Below, in pieces: positions 42,008-49,971 of a stretch of 64,000 nucleotides of DNA. Numbering within the stretch: position 1 is the stretch's first letter; every line of letters starts with the position of its first letter. This DNA comes from Anaerotignum sp. (GTDB lineage: Bacteria; Bacillota; Clostridia; Lachnospirales; Anaerotignaceae). The stretch spans positions 43,729 to 107,728 of the forward strand of contig NZ_DAOUQB010000003.1 of the NCBI RefSeq assembly GCF_030625865.1. Reading direction: 5' to 3'. The translations under genes were made by a program, and so were the position numbers. A model generated the notes under the pieces. It was given only the letters and a program-made list of their open reading frames with translations. It made no database searches and had not been told where the DNA came from.

Positions 42008-43300
42008 ATGGATATTTTCCAAATGAGTCTTTCCGGGACGGTTCTCATTGTTGCAGTTATTATTATCCGCGCTCTTGCCCTTTACAGGCTGCCTAAAAAG
42101 ACATTTCTTGTTCTGTGGGGCGTTGTGATCTGCCGCCTGTGCATCCCGTTTTCTATCCCGTCTCATCTTAGCTTTTTTACAGGTATCAACCTGTTGAAAC
42201 AGACATTTTCAGAGATGATGATACCCGATGCTGCAATGATGACAAATAATGTTCTTTTGGGTACAATGCATACCGTTGAGAATGGTGCGACGAGAGTAAG
42301 CATTTCACCCATAATGCTTATTTGGCTCACGGGCGTATGTGCCTGTTCATTATTTTTTATTGTAACCTATATCAAATGCTGCAAAGAATTCCAAGCATCT
42401 CTGCCTGTAGAGAATCGCGCTGTGTATCAGTGGTTGTGGGAACAGCCTATGAGGCGTAAGGTTCAAATCATGCAAAGCGACAGAATCAAAGCGCCGCTGA
42501 CTTATGGGATATTCCACCCCGTGGTGCTTCTGCCTAAAACAATGGATTATATGGACGAAACTAAGCTGAAATATATTTTTATGCACGAGTTTGTGCATAT
42601 TCGGCGATTTGACAATCTGACGAAGCTGCTACTGGCATTGGTTTTGTGTGTGTATTGGTTTAATCCGTTGGTATGGGTTATGTATGCGCTGGCAAATCGT
42701 GATATCGAGCTTTCCTGCGATGAAACTGTGCTGCAGAAATTCGGTGAAACAATGAAATCTGCCTATGCTATGATGCTTATCAGCATGGAGGAGAAAAAAA
42801 GCAGATTATCTCCTATGTGTAGCAACTTCAGCAAAAACGTTATTGAAGAAAGGATTATGTGTATTATGAAAATAAAAAAAGTCACTATGTTAAGTATAAC
42901 AATGGCCACTATACTTGTGGCTGGTACAGCAACCGTGTTTGCCACATCCGCCAGTGCGGCAGACACGGCAAAGGAAACTGCAACCCAATATATAGCTTCT
43001 ACAACCGAATCAGATTTGCAGAATGGCTTAACCTTAACCATTAATCAAATTAGTTACAATGATTATCAAGATTGGTTAAAAAAATACAAAATCATGATTC
43101 AGGAAGAAGTTCAGAACGGTAGTTTATCGCAGCAAACTGCGGATAAAACCATCCAAGAACATGAACAGATTTTAACTAATATACAAAATGGAGATCAGGT
43201 TTCACTCAAGGTTGATCCAAACAAGGAAGAAGTGCTCATAGTTCCTCAAACGGATTTTAAAGTGACGGAAATTGAAGACGGTGTTATTACTATAGAATAG
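42008..43300 (+). CDS. M56-family (BlaR1-like) membrane metallopeptidase
   Basis: A 430-residue protein with an N-terminal four-helix membrane part, the cytoplasmic M56 peptidase site 'HEFVHIRRFDN' (zinc motif HExxH) and 'ELSCDETVL', a further membrane helix (about 293-315) and a C-terminal extracytoplasmic domain of about 115 residues. That domain is not the penicillin-binding sensor of BlaR1 but a small unknown one ('QISYNDYQDWLKKYKIM'). It most likely senses an external signal and cleaves the BlaI-type repressor. The target gene is not evident; no beta-lactamase is present. Confidence 0.9.
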   Translation: MDIFQMSLSGTVLIVAVIIIRALALYRLPKKTFLVLWGVVICRLCIPFSIPSHLSFFTGINLLKQTFSEMMIPDAAMMTNNVLLGTMHTVENGATRVSISPIMLIWLTGVCACSLFFIVTYIKCCKEFQASLPVENRAVYQWLWEQPMRRKVQIMQSDRIKAPLTYGIFHPVVLLPKTMDYMDETKLKYIFMHEFVHIRRFDNLTKLLLALVLCVYWFNPLVWVMYALANRDIELSCDETVLQKFGETMKSAYAMMLISMEEKKSRLSPMCSNFSKNVIEERIMCIMKIKKVTMLSITMATILVAGTATVFATSASAADTAKETATQYIASTTESDLQNGLTLTINQISYNDYQDWLKKYKIMIQEEVQNGSLSQQTADKTIQEHEQILTNIQNGDQVSLKVDPNKEEVLIVPQTDFKVTEIEDGVITIE

Positions 43301-43336
43301 CTAAACAAAAAAACAGTAGCAGGGAGAAACTTTTAC

Positions 43337-43549
43337 ATGGAGATATCCCTTAGAACACTGATGACAGCGAAAAGAAATCTTGGTGTGCTATCTGAAAAGG
43401 TTGGTGATAAATGGTTTTGGAAGTTACCAAATCAAGAGTGCAAGGATGCTCTGGACGACATTAGAAATGTAAAACCATCAAAATTGTGTTATATTTTTTG
43501 TGGTATAAAGGCTATGGCTTACAATACAAAGAAATTTAAAGAGAGTTAA
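43337..43549 (+). CDS. Small protein, possible remnant of a mobile-element RepA-type ATPase
   Basis: A 70-residue frame with AGGGAGAAAC upstream. The part 'TAKRNLGVLSEKVGDKWFWKLPNQ' resembles the C-terminal end of RepA-like helicase/ATPases of phages and integrative elements ('A..LG....K....W.W..P'). The N-terminal ATPase part is missing and the last 30 residues are unfamiliar, so it is either a fragment or a chance small gene. Confidence 0.4.
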   Translation: MEISLRTLMTAKRNLGVLSEKVGDKWFWKLPNQECKDALDDIRNVKPSKLCYIFCGIKAMAYNTKKFKES

Positions 43550-43550
43550 C

Positions 43551-43579
43551 TTTACAAAAGGTTGTTAATATGATATGAT
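43551..43579 (+). promoter_or_regulatory. Promoter of the attenuated methyltransferase gene
   Basis: TTTACA, 17-base spacer, TATGAT. Predicted transcription start near 43586 gives a leader of about 310 bases. Confidence 0.6.
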
Positions 43580-43633
43580 TCTGCCTAGGTAAAGTAAAAG
43601 GAGTTGATTTATCCGGTTCATTGTAACAATTGA

Positions 43634-43669
43634 ATGAATTGGAAACGAATATTTAAAACAACATTTTAA
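43634..43669 (+). CDS. Candidate leader peptide, 11 residues
   Basis: ATG to TAA encodes MNWKRIFKTTF. The last codons overlap the left arm of a long hairpin (AAAACAAC at 43655-43662 pairing with GTTGTTTT at 43721-43728), the layout expected if a stalled ribosome alters folding. The ribosome site is weak. Confidence 0.4.
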   Translation: MNWKRIFKTTF

Positions 43670-43784
43670 TCCAAATAAGTTATTTGAAGCCACTAGTCTT
43701 TGATGGTTTATTTGTGATACGTTGTTTTAACTATTCTGAGTGATTATTTAGCGTCTCAGAATTTCTGAGGCGTTTTTTTGTTTT
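43655..43784 (+). promoter_or_regulatory. Attenuator with mutually exclusive hairpins
   Basis: TTCTGAG (43734-43740) can pair with CTCAGAA (43755-43761); alternatively CGTCTCAGA (43752-43760) pairs with TCTGAGGCG (43764-43772), followed by seven T, forming a terminator. Upstream, a long hairpin (43655-43728) has two matched arms. This is the layout of translation-dependent attenuators ahead of antibiotic resistance genes. Confidence 0.65.
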
Positions 43785-43899
43785 TAAAAGTTTTTTTAGT
43801 TTTTCCTTTTGAAAACAAACACAGAATAAATACTGTTTATTCTGAATTTATAACTTTACCTAAAATAAAACGAAATATTAAAATAAAGGAGAATTAATA

Positions 43900-44757
43900 T
43901 TGAAAATTATAGATAATAACAAAATTAACCTTTCGGTACTAAAAAATTCAATTCAGCAACCAGATATCTTTAAAAAGGGAACTGATAAATTTTGGGAGGA
44001 CGAATATATTTCAGAGCAGATGCTGAATTTTCATTTGAATCCCGATATTGAGGCTGCCAGTAAGACGAAAGAAACTATTGATTCAGAAACAAGTTTTATA
44101 ATTAAGTTAACGGATATGAAGGAAGGGAAAGATGTATTAGACTTGGGTTGTGGACCAGGACTTTATGTGAAGGAGTTTGCTAAAACTGGAGCAACAATTA
44201 CAGGAATAGACATTTCTGAAAGGTCTATTAACTATGCAAATGAAAATATAAAACCGGAGTATGAGAAAACTTTTTTCATTAAAAAGAATTATCTTGATAT
44301 TAACTTCGAGAAATCTTTTGATATAGCAACACTGATTTTTTATGATTTTTGTGCACTTAGCCCAAAGGAGCAAGAGCTATTGCTTTCAAAAATACATAGA
44401 TCCTTAAGAGATAACGGGATTTTTATATTGGATGTAGTTACGGAAAAAAAAGAAACCGCAACTTTAACGAATGTTTCTATAAGCCAAGGAGGATTCTGGA
44501 GTCCTAAACCGTATATAGAAATACTTAATACCTATTTGTATGAAGAACCAAAGACAGAGGGGTTGCAATATACCATTATTGATGAAGAGGGTATCACAAA
44601 GGTTATAAGAATTTATCATCGATTATTTAGTTTGACAGAGATTACAGAGATGCTTACGAAAAATGGATTTAAAATTGAAAAAGTCTATCATAATTTAAAA
44701 GGAGAATCATTGACCGAACATTCAGATACATTTGGTATTATAGTTCGCAAAGTATAG
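43900..44757 (+). CDS. Class I SAM-dependent methyltransferase behind an attenuator
   Basis: A 285-residue methyltransferase: 'DVLDLGCGPGLYVKEFAKTG' (motif I), 'GIDISERSINYANENI' (motif II), 'LRDNGIFILDVVTE' (motif III). The N-terminal 70 residues ('FWEDEYISEQMLNFHLNPDIEAASK') form a cap often seen in small-molecule methyltransferases. Start TTG with AAAGGAGAA; no better ATG is near. The AT-rich composition differs from neighbours. The attenuator suggests drug-responsive expression, but the substrate is unknown, and the protein is not an Erm or Cfr type. Confidence 0.8.
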   Translation: MKIIDNNKINLSVLKNSIQQPDIFKKGTDKFWEDEYISEQMLNFHLNPDIEAASKTKETIDSETSFIIKLTDMKEGKDVLDLGCGPGLYVKEFAKTGATITGIDISERSINYANENIKPEYEKTFFIKKNYLDINFEKSFDIATLIFYDFCALSPKEQELLLSKIHRSLRDNGIFILDVVTEKKETATLTNVSISQGGFWSPKPYIEILNTYLYEEPKTEGLQYTIIDEEGITKVIRIYHRLFSLTEITEMLTKNGFKIEKVYHNLKGESLTEHSDTFGIIVRKV

Positions 44758-44903
44758 TTTTTTTTCAAAGGTGACTATGGATAGATATATCAAATAAAGT
44801 TTGGTTCATCTTTTTAATGACATTTCTATATTGAAATAAAAACCTATTCAACGTCCTTTTGCAAGGATATTCTGGAGCGTCATAGGAATGTAAACGGATA
44901 GCA

Positions 44904-44948
44904 AAAGCCGCCACGGAAGATAATACCGGGCGGCTTTATTTTTTTTGC
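44904..44948. terminator. Bidirectional terminator between the methyltransferase and MerR genes
   Basis: AAAGCCGCC / GGCGGCTTT, 9 bp, with A run before and T run after. It can stop both convergent transcripts. Confidence 0.7.
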
Positions 44949-44976
44949 CAAATTAGTTGAGAGCATGGGCAATAGA

Positions 44977-45411
44977 TTAGCCATGTATCCAATTGCGGAA
45001 CTGTTTGGGAATTTGTTCTTTCGACAAAGTATCATGAACGGCGCAGGTACCTGCTTTTTTAGCAGTTTCATAGTACCAATGCTTGTACTCCAATACACGT
45101 AGCGTGTTTTGCATCCGAGCCAGCTGCTGTTCTACAGACTTTCGTTGTCGATCGATTAGATCTAGCCTCTGGTCAATCGTAGCATCACCTGCCATGCACC
45201 AATCAATAAAAGTTTTAATATCACGAATAGGCATTCCAGTTTGCTTCAGACACTCAATGATGGTTAGCCATTCCATGTCTTCATCCTTAAACATTCGAAT
45301 TCCACCACCAGAACGCTCCACAAAAGGCAGCAGCCCTTCCTTATCATAATATCGCAGCGTGGAAGCTGCCACGTTCAGTTTCTTTGCCATTTCGCCAATG
45401 GTATAAAACAT
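44977..45411 (-). CDS. MerR-family regulator, AdhR/NmlR-like
   Basis: A 144-residue protein with an N-terminal winged helix ('YTIGEMAKKLNVAASTLRYYDKEGLL') and a C-terminal coiled coil. Cys54 in 'IIECLKQTGM' lies where B. subtilis AdhR has its conserved redox cysteine, and 'AGDATIDQRLDLIDRQRKSVEQQ' fits the same subfamily, which responds to aldehydes and other electrophiles. The start ATG at 45411 is nine bases after AGGAGG. Divergent from the alcohol dehydrogenase gene, with the matching operator between them. Confidence 0.88.
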   Translation of the reverse strand: MFYTIGEMAKKLNVAASTLRYYDKEGLLPFVERSGGGIRMFKDEDMEWLTIIECLKQTGMPIRDIKTFIDWCMAGDATIDQRLDLIDRQRKSVEQQLARMQNTLRVLEYKHWYYETAKKAGTCAVHDTLSKEQIPKQFRNWIHG

Positions 45412-45434
45412 TTTCAAAATCCTCCTAAAAAGGC

Positions 45435-45465
45435 TTGACTTAAAGTGGACTTTAAGTTGTATCCT
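45435..45465 (+). promoter_or_regulatory. MerR-type promoter with an AdhR-like operator
   Basis: TTGACT (45435-45440), a 19-base spacer and TATCCT (45460-45465). The spacer carries CTTAAAG-N4-CTTTAAG (45439-45456), within a perfect 9-bp inverted repeat (45438-45457). Long 19-base spacers with a dyad are the mark of MerR activation by DNA untwisting. Confidence 0.8.
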
Positions 45466-45533
45466 TTAATTGAACTATAAGTACATTATACGAATGACAT
45501 TTCTGTTCGTCAACAAAATTAGGAGGTTAAAAT

Positions 45534-46706
45534 ATGAGTTTTCAAATGTATGTCCCTACCCGTATTCTTTTTGGGGAGGGTCAAATTAATAATCTTCATG
45601 GTCAGACCATGCCCGGTAAAAAAGCATTCCTGGTTATTTCTAATGGCAGATCCACAAGGGAGAACGGTGCACTAGCTACAGCGGAAGCTGAGTTGAAGAC
45701 TGCCGGTGTAGAAACAGTTCTCTTTGACCGAATCATGGCAAATCCCCTCAAATCTACAGTGATGGAGGGTGCTGCTGTTGCCCGCAAAGAGGGCTGTGAT
45801 TTTGTAGTTGCCCTTGGTGGCGGTAGCGTTATGGATGCGTCCAAGGCCATTGCAGCCATGGCAAGCAACGACGGTGATCTGTGGAATTACATGAACGGTG
45901 GTACCGGTAAAGGTAAGGTGCTGAAAAATGCACCTCTGCCCATAATCGCTATCACCACAACTGCCGGTACCGGTTCTGAGGTAGATCAGTGGGGCGTGGT
46001 TTCTAACGAAGAAACCAATGAGAAAATGGGTTTTGGTGGTTATGATTCGCTGTTTCCGGTTTTAGCAGTGGTTGACCCCGCTTTGATGAAATCTGTTCCC
46101 GCAAAGTTTACCGCTTATCAAGGCTTTGACGCTCTGTTCCACAGTGTGGAGTGTTACATCTCCGCAGCAGCTAATCTCATGAGTGATATGTATGCCCTGA
46201 CCGCCATTGAAAATATTGGCAAGTATCTTGTCCGTGCTGTTAAGGACGGGGGCGACATGGAAGCTCGTGAGGGTGTTGCTTTCGCAAATACACTTTCCGG
46301 TGTGGTAATGACCATCAGCGCCTGTACCAGTGAACATTCGCTGGAACACGCCATGAGTGCATTCCATCATGACCTGCCCCACGGTGCTGGCCTTATCATG
46401 ATTTCTAAAGCGTATTTTACTTTCTTTATTGAAAATCATGCCTGTGATGACAGATTTGTCCGTATGGCACAGGCTTTGGGCATGGAAGAAGCTAAGGAGC
46501 CGATGGATTTCATTCTTGCATTGGATCAGCTTCAGAAAGACTGCGGTGTATCAGACTTAAAGATGTCGGAGTACGGCATTTTGCCCACTGAATTTAGCAT
46601 CCTTGCGCAGAATGCACGTACTACCATGGGAGGTTTGTTTGGTTGCGACCGTGTGCCGCTTTCTGACGATGCCTGTGTTGCTATTTTTGAAAAATCTTAT
46701 CAGTAA
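45534..46706 (+). CDS. Iron-containing alcohol dehydrogenase
   Basis: A 390-residue group III NAD(P)-dependent alcohol dehydrogenase. The nucleotide-binding 'VVALGGGSVMDASKAI' and the metal site residues ('GFDALFHSVE' for Asp and His; 'SEHSLEHAMSAFHHDLPHG' for two His) are present. It probably reduces toxic aldehydes or acts on a fermentation alcohol. ATG with TTAGGAGG. First gene of an operon of four redox genes controlled by the divergent MerR protein. Confidence 0.94.
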   Translation: MSFQMYVPTRILFGEGQINNLHGQTMPGKKAFLVISNGRSTRENGALATAEAELKTAGVETVLFDRIMANPLKSTVMEGAAVARKEGCDFVVALGGGSVMDASKAIAAMASNDGDLWNYMNGGTGKGKVLKNAPLPIIAITTTAGTGSEVDQWGVVSNEETNEKMGFGGYDSLFPVLAVVDPALMKSVPAKFTAYQGFDALFHSVECYISAAANLMSDMYALTAIENIGKYLVRAVKDGGDMEAREGVAFANTLSGVVMTISACTSEHSLEHAMSAFHHDLPHGAGLIMISKAYFTFFIENHACDDRFVRMAQALGMEEAKEPMDFILALDQLQKDCGVSDLKMSEYGILPTEFSILAQNARTTMGGLFGCDRVPLSDDACVAIFEKSYQ

Positions 46707-46718
46707 AGGAGAAACCAC

Positions 46719-47447
46719 ATGGAAAGACCATATATTTTCTGCCACATGATGACTTCTTTAGATGGGAAAATCATGGGCAATTATATGAGCACACCCGAAG
46801 GCTCTGCCGCAGGGGATGCGTTCTATAACATTTCATTCGGGAAAGAACCTTTCTATAAGCATCAAGGCTGGCTGTCCGGTCGTGTGACTACCGACGATAA
46901 TTTCACCTTGTACCACAAGCCTCAACTGGACGAAAACGCACCAAAAGTGCCAGAAGGTGACTATATCGTAAACACAAATGCCGGAATGTACTATATTTCC
47001 ATCGACCCCAACGGCAAGCTGGGTTGGGATAAAAACACCTTAACCTACATTGACACTGCCGCCCATGTGATTGAGGTATTGACGGAGAAAGCGTCTAACG
47101 CCTACAAAGCGTTTTTGCGCATCTTGAATATTCCATACATCATCGCCGGTGAGAACACTCTGGATTATGGACTTGTTCTCCACAAGCTGAAAACCTTGTT
47201 TGGCATCGAAACGCTGATGCTGGGTGGCGGCGGAGTGATGAATTGGTCGTTTTTACAGGCAGGAATGTGCGACGAATTAAGCGTGGTGATTGCTTCCGTA
47301 GCGGATGGATCCACACAAACTCCCACCCTCTTTGTGCAAAAAGAGGGACTGACCACCAATGCACCTGTTTCATTTGACCTGCAAAACATTCAGATTATGA
47401 ATGGCGGCAGCATTTGGCTGCGATATCTTGTTAAAAAGGAGAGTTGA
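46719..47447 (+). CDS. RibD C-terminal-like (dihydrofolate-reductase-fold) reductase
   Basis: A 242-residue protein of the RibD_C/DHFR-like fold: 'PYIFCHMMTSLDGKIMGNYMSTPE' and 'IETLMLGGGGVMNWSFLQAGMCDELSV' are family marks. It lacks the deaminase domain of RibD. The natural substrate is unknown; an NADPH-dependent reduction is expected. AAAGGAGA site, 12 bases after the dehydrogenase. Confidence 0.87.
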   Translation: MERPYIFCHMMTSLDGKIMGNYMSTPEGSAAGDAFYNISFGKEPFYKHQGWLSGRVTTDDNFTLYHKPQLDENAPKVPEGDYIVNTNAGMYYISIDPNGKLGWDKNTLTYIDTAAHVIEVLTEKASNAYKAFLRILNIPYIIAGENTLDYGLVLHKLKTLFGIETLMLGGGGVMNWSFLQAGMCDELSVVIASVADGSTQTPTLFVQKEGLTTNAPVSFDLQNIQIMNGGSIWLRYLVKKES

Positions 47448-47448
47448 T

Positions 47449-47931
47449 ATGAAAACTTTAATTTTATACTATTCTTATACAGGAAACACCCGCAAAATTG
47501 CGAAAATGATAGCTGAAAAAATTGACAGCGATTTAGTGGAAATCAAAACAGTAATGCCTTATGAGGGGAGCTATGACGATGTAGTAAACCAGGCCCAGCG
47601 AGAGGTGAATAGTGGATTCCATCCGGAAATTTTTCCACTGGATGTAAATATGAAAGATTACGACACGGTTATTTTGGGGTCACCTGTTTGGTGGTATACC
47701 TATGCACCTGCAGTGGCAACCACGCTGTCCCAGTTGTCTCTTGAAAGAAAGACCGTTTATCCCTTTGCTACCAACGCAGGCTGGTTGGGGCATACCTTTC
47801 AGGATGTGTCAAAAGCCTGTGTTAATGCTAATGTACAAAAGGGGCTGAATGTACGCTTTGATGAAAATCGGCTGATCACTTCAAATGCCGAAATAGATAA
47901 ATGGATAGAGTCCATGCATGAGGAGGTATAA
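47449..47931 (+). CDS. Flavodoxin-like protein
   Basis: A 160-residue flavodoxin: FMN phosphate loop 'YYSYTGNTRKIA' at the N-terminus, 'GSPVWWYTYAPAVATTL' for the isoalloxazine contact, and 'FATNAGWLGHTF'. It may deliver electrons to the neighbouring reductases. Start: ATG at 47449 with AAAAGGAGAG, next to the end of the RibD-like gene. Confidence 0.9.
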   Translation: MKTLILYYSYTGNTRKIAKMIAEKIDSDLVEIKTVMPYEGSYDDVVNQAQREVNSGFHPEIFPLDVNMKDYDTVILGSPVWWYTYAPAVATTLSQLSLERKTVYPFATNAGWLGHTFQDVSKACVNANVQKGLNVRFDENRLITSNAEIDKWIESMHEEV

Positions 47932-47933
47932 TC

Positions 47934-48674
47934 ATGAACCCAAAAGAGGTAACTGCGGGGCATGATGCGCTGGGCAAATTTGCTCCAAAATTTGCACAGT
48001 TAAATGATGATGTGTTGTTCGGTGAGGTATGGTCGAGAAGCGCTCAACTGGCACTCCGGGACAGAAGTATTGTCACTGTTACGGCATTAATGGCCTGCGG
48101 AATTCTGGATAGTTCCCTTAAATTCCATTTGAACGAAGCCAAAAGAAACGGCGTTACCAAAACAGAAATCGTTGAAATTATCACTCATGCAGCTTTTTAT
48201 GTAGGCTGGCCAAAAGCATGGGCGGCGTTTAACATGGCAAAGGAAATCTGGGTGGAGGAAAACAAGAGTATTGGAATCGACACGCTGTTTCCTCTTGGCG
48301 ATCCGCTGCCGGAGGCCTTTGCAAAATATTTCATTGGGAATGCCCATCTATGTATGCTGACCACAGAGCGAGTTCCAATCGGTCATGTTACCTTTGAACC
48401 AAGCTGCCGCAATAACTGGCATATCCACTACAAGGGCGGTCAAATTCTGTTGGTTACCAAAGGAAGCGGCTGGTATCAGGAATGGAATAAGCCTGCGCAA
48501 GCACTGCATCCCGGTGATGTAGTGAATATCCCACCGAATGTCAAACACTGGCATGGTGCTGCAAAGGACAGCTGGTTTGCACATCTGGCTGTTGAGGTTC
48601 CCGCAGAGGGCGCATCAAACGAATGGCTGGAAGCGGTAAACGATGAGGAGTATTTTAAACTAAATGAATATTAA
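47934..48674 (+). CDS. Carboxymuconolactone decarboxylase-cupin fusion protein
   Basis: A 246-residue two-domain protein. Residues 1-105 form a CMD/AhpD-like helical domain ('RSIVTVTALMACGI', 'LKFHLNEAKRNGVTKTEIVEIITHAAFYVGWPKAWAAF'), but without the CxxC of AhpD. Residues 130-240 form a cupin with metal ligands 'HIHYKGGQ' and 'HWHGAA'. Such fusions are common in MerR- or LysR-controlled redox clusters; activity unknown. ATG two bases after the flavodoxin gene, with GAGGAGG. Confidence 0.9.
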   Translation: MNPKEVTAGHDALGKFAPKFAQLNDDVLFGEVWSRSAQLALRDRSIVTVTALMACGILDSSLKFHLNEAKRNGVTKTEIVEIITHAAFYVGWPKAWAAFNMAKEIWVEENKSIGIDTLFPLGDPLPEAFAKYFIGNAHLCMLTTERVPIGHVTFEPSCRNNWHIHYKGGQILLVTKGSGWYQEWNKPAQALHPGDVVNIPPNVKHWHGAAKDSWFAHLAVEVPAEGASNEWLEAVNDEEYFKLNEY

Positions 48675-48689
48675 ATCCTGCTTTCTTGT

Positions 48690-48726
48690 AGATCCAGCCT
48701 TTGTTTGCAGCTGGATCTATTTTATT
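48690..48726 (+). terminator. Terminator of the redox operon
   Basis: AGATCCAGC / GCTGGATCT, 9 bp with an 11-base loop, followed by ATTTTATT. Confidence 0.7.
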
Positions 48727-49044
48727 AAACAGGAGCATATTCCCTAAAAATCCATTGATCGAAATTAACACCACCCTTATGCAAGGATTGACCAGGAAGT
48801 GTTGGGGATATAGGGAAACCCCGCCAGTTGAATGTAAAATCTGAACAGGATAAAAATGAAGCGTTACCTTTTCAATGGACATCATGTATCTTGTCGTGAC
48901 CCATCCCAATTTTACTGCATGGATAGATGATTAAGAACGAACCAATAATGACGATCATCACGAACATGTTCAGTGAAAAGGATTATTGATTTTATTCGTT
49001 TTTGCGTATATACTTTAATCAACATACATGATGGAGGAATACAA
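48727..49044. other. Intergenic stretch without a clear gene
   Basis: At 48880-48936 a short frame reads 'MDIMYLVVTHPNFTAWIDD', which resembles the beginning of a flavodoxin-like quinone reductase (motif VVTHPN) and may be a leftover piece. Nothing else was recognised. Confidence 0.3.
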
Positions 49045-49224
49045 ATGCTTGATTATATATCTGTGCAGCAGGCGTCTGATAAATGGGGGATCTCCAAGCG
49101 GAGAATACAAAAGCTCTGCGAAGAAAACAGAATTGACGGCACGGTTCGTTTTGGTCGTGCATGGGCGATTCCTAAGGATACACCAAAACCAGCAGACGGC
49201 AGGCTGAAAGAAAACAAAAAGTGA
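49045..49224 (+). CDS. Small helix-turn-helix protein (excisionase-like)
   Basis: A 59-residue MerR-like HTH_17 protein: 'YISVQQASDKWGISKRRIQKLCEENRIDGTVRFGRAWAIP' is the DNA-binding wing of small excisionase-type proteins. The ATG at 49045 has ATGGAGGAA. Such proteins are typical of integrative elements, but can be local regulators. It precedes the two-component genes by 80 bases. Confidence 0.75.
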   Translation: MLDYISVQQASDKWGISKRRIQKLCEENRIDGTVRFGRAWAIPKDTPKPADGRLKENKK

Positions 49225-49305
49225 AGATAATATCACACATGATAAATTGATGACACATTCAGGCGTTAAACTTATTATATTTCTCTGATGAAAGGAAGTG
49301 AAAAC

Positions 49306-49971
49306 GTGGCAAGACTTTTAATCGTCGAAGATGACCCGGATACAAATGATAGTATCTGTGAGTACTTGAAAGGTGCGGGGCATCAGGTTCACGCGGCTTT
49401 TGACGGGCAACAGGCGCTGGATTTATTTGAAAGTTTTCCAATAGATGCTATTGTTTTAGATATTATGCTTCCCAAATTAAACGGTATGGAAGTTCTTAGA
49501 GAAATTCGTCAAAGTAGTGATGTCCCGGTTTTGATGCTGACGGCAATTAAGGACGAGCAAACACAAATTGCCAGCTTTGACGGATTGGCTGACGATTATA
49601 TTACCAAACCTTGCTCCATTGTGTTATTGGGAAAACGCATTACAGCATTACTTCGCAGGGCTGGAAAAGGTAAAGATGTGCGTAGCTGGGAGTGGAAAGA
49701 CCTTGCGGTTAACTTTTATGCCTACACTGCCTACAAGGGTAACGAACCTATTGATTTGCCTCAAAAAGAATTGCGATTACTTAAATTTCTGATAGATAAT
49801 CAAGGGTTGGTTTTGACACGAAATCAGATATTGGATGAATTATGGGGGTTGGAATCGCCCGAATCCGACCGTACCATTGATCTGTATATCAGCAGGTTGA
49901 GAAACAAGCTGGGAATTGATTGCATCAAAACAATCAAGGGAATTGGATATAAGCTTGAGGGATCAGAATGA
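49306..49971 (+). CDS. OmpR-family response regulator
   Basis: A 221-residue regulator: acidic pocket EDD (8-10), phospho-acceptor Asp52 in 'VLDIMLPKLNG', 'MLTAIKDEQ', then a winged helix ('LPQKELRLLKFLIDNQGLVLTRNQI', 'RTIDLYISRLRNKLG'). Start: GTG at 49306 behind AAAGGAAG; the ATG at 49288 has no site. Overlaps the kinase gene by four bases. It likely controls the ABC transporter genes downstream. Confidence 0.93.
   Translation: MARLLIVEDDPDTNDSICEYLKGAGHQVHAAFDGQQALDLFESFPIDAIVLDIMLPKLNGMEVLREIRQSSDVPVLMLTAIKDEQTQIASFDGLADDYITKPCSIVLLGKRITALLRRAGKGKDVRSWEWKDLAVNFYAYTAYKGNEPIDLPQKELRLLKFLIDNQGLVLTRNQILDELWGLESPESDRTIDLYISRLRNKLGIDCIKTIKGIGYKLEGSE

Noticed and set aside
43900..44757. Erm- or Cfr-type rRNA methyltransferase, suggested by the attenuator
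   Set aside because: The protein has generic class I motifs with a small-molecule-type cap; Erm's N-terminal pattern and Cfr's radical-SAM CxxxCxxC are absent.
48655..48909. An 84-codon minus-strand frame after the CMD-cupin gene
   Set aside because: No ribosome site, no recognisable protein pattern, and it covers the operon terminator.
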